This document shows positions 15,309 to 15,374 of a stretch of DNA of 15,374 bases, piece by piece (position 1 is the first letter of the stretch; each line of letters begins with the position of its first letter). The stretch comes from an uncultured Desulfobulbus sp. (GTDB lineage Bacteria > Desulfobacterota > Desulfobulbia > Desulfobulbales > Desulfobulbaceae): assembly GCA_946539945.1 (NCBI GenBank), contig CAMNHX010000004.1, positions 1 to 15,374 on the forward strand, written 5' to 3'. A model generated the notes under the pieces. The model was not told where the DNA came from, made no database searches, and saw only the letters and a list, made by a program, of their open reading frames with translations. A program made the position numbers and the translations under genes.

Positions 15309-15374
15309 CTATGCAAATTTCTCCAAAATGATGAGGTTTTCGGGGCAGCCCGTGCGACTTGACAGTGTCGCCCA
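15309..15374 (-). CDS. Possible C-terminus of a NuoK/MnhC-like gene (cut by window edge)
   Basis: The minus strand is open from the window edge to a TAG at 15309-15311 and encodes 21 residues ending RTGCPENLIILEKFA. A basic residue, then RxG, then a short amphipathic tail is the usual ending of NuoK/MnhC proteins, and nuoK normally precedes nuoL. The gap to the next ATG is 15 bp and contains its ribosome site. The other two minus-strand frames are also open over part of this short stretch, one ending in an ATGA overlap with the next gene, so the frame choice is tentative. Confidence 0.35.
   Translation of the reverse strand, partial: WATLSSRTGCPENLIILEKFA

Noticed and set aside
1..15374. CRISPR arrays, transposons, prophage genes or tRNA genes
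   Set aside because: No regularly spaced repeats, transposase, integrase or tRNA-like cloverleaf was noticed on either strand; the layout is a normal chromosomal one.

Overview
The window looks like chromosome from a dissimilatory sulfate-reducing bacterium, most likely of Desulfovibrionales type. The basis is an intact aprBA pair (APS reductase) followed by qmoA, qmoB and the start of qmoC (the quinone-interacting membrane oxidoreductase) on one strand. That is the energy-conserving core of sulfate respiration. I infer the group from gene content and familiar protein sequence; no search was run.

Positions 1-6398 (minus strand) read aprB, aprA, qmoA, qmoB, then qmoC, which is cut by the left edge after 29 codons. 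AprBA reduces adenosine 5'-phosphosulfate to sulfite and AMP. QmoABC is thought to carry menaquinol electrons to it. A strong factor-independent terminator lies between aprA and qmoA, and a second perfect hairpin lies between qmoB and qmoC. The module is therefore probably several transcriptional or processing segments rather than one uniform message.

Positions 6399-6826 are a 428-bp divergent intergenic region. It holds three TTGACA-like hexamers facing aprB, a small 7-bp inverted repeat, and a large two-part hairpin with flanking A/T tracts just upstream of the plus-strand operon.

Positions 6827-10762 (plus strand) hold a tightly packed group: a single-chain SecD-SecF fusion, a YkgJ-type cysteine-cluster protein overlapping it by ATGA, and a small HD-domain phosphohydrolase.

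Positions 10815-15374 (minus strand) hold three large antiporter-like membrane subunits in the order NuoL-like, NuoM-like, NuoN-like, with what may be the tail of a NuoK/MnhC-like gene at the right edge. All are recognisable members of the complex I/Mrp family. However, by my hand alignment most of the charged residues that form the proton path in NuoL, NuoM and NuoN are replaced, and the NuoL-like protein starts at about the usual fourth membrane helix. This degenerate or diverged membrane module is the least ordinary part of the window. Everything else is well-known biology with some notable regulatory structures.
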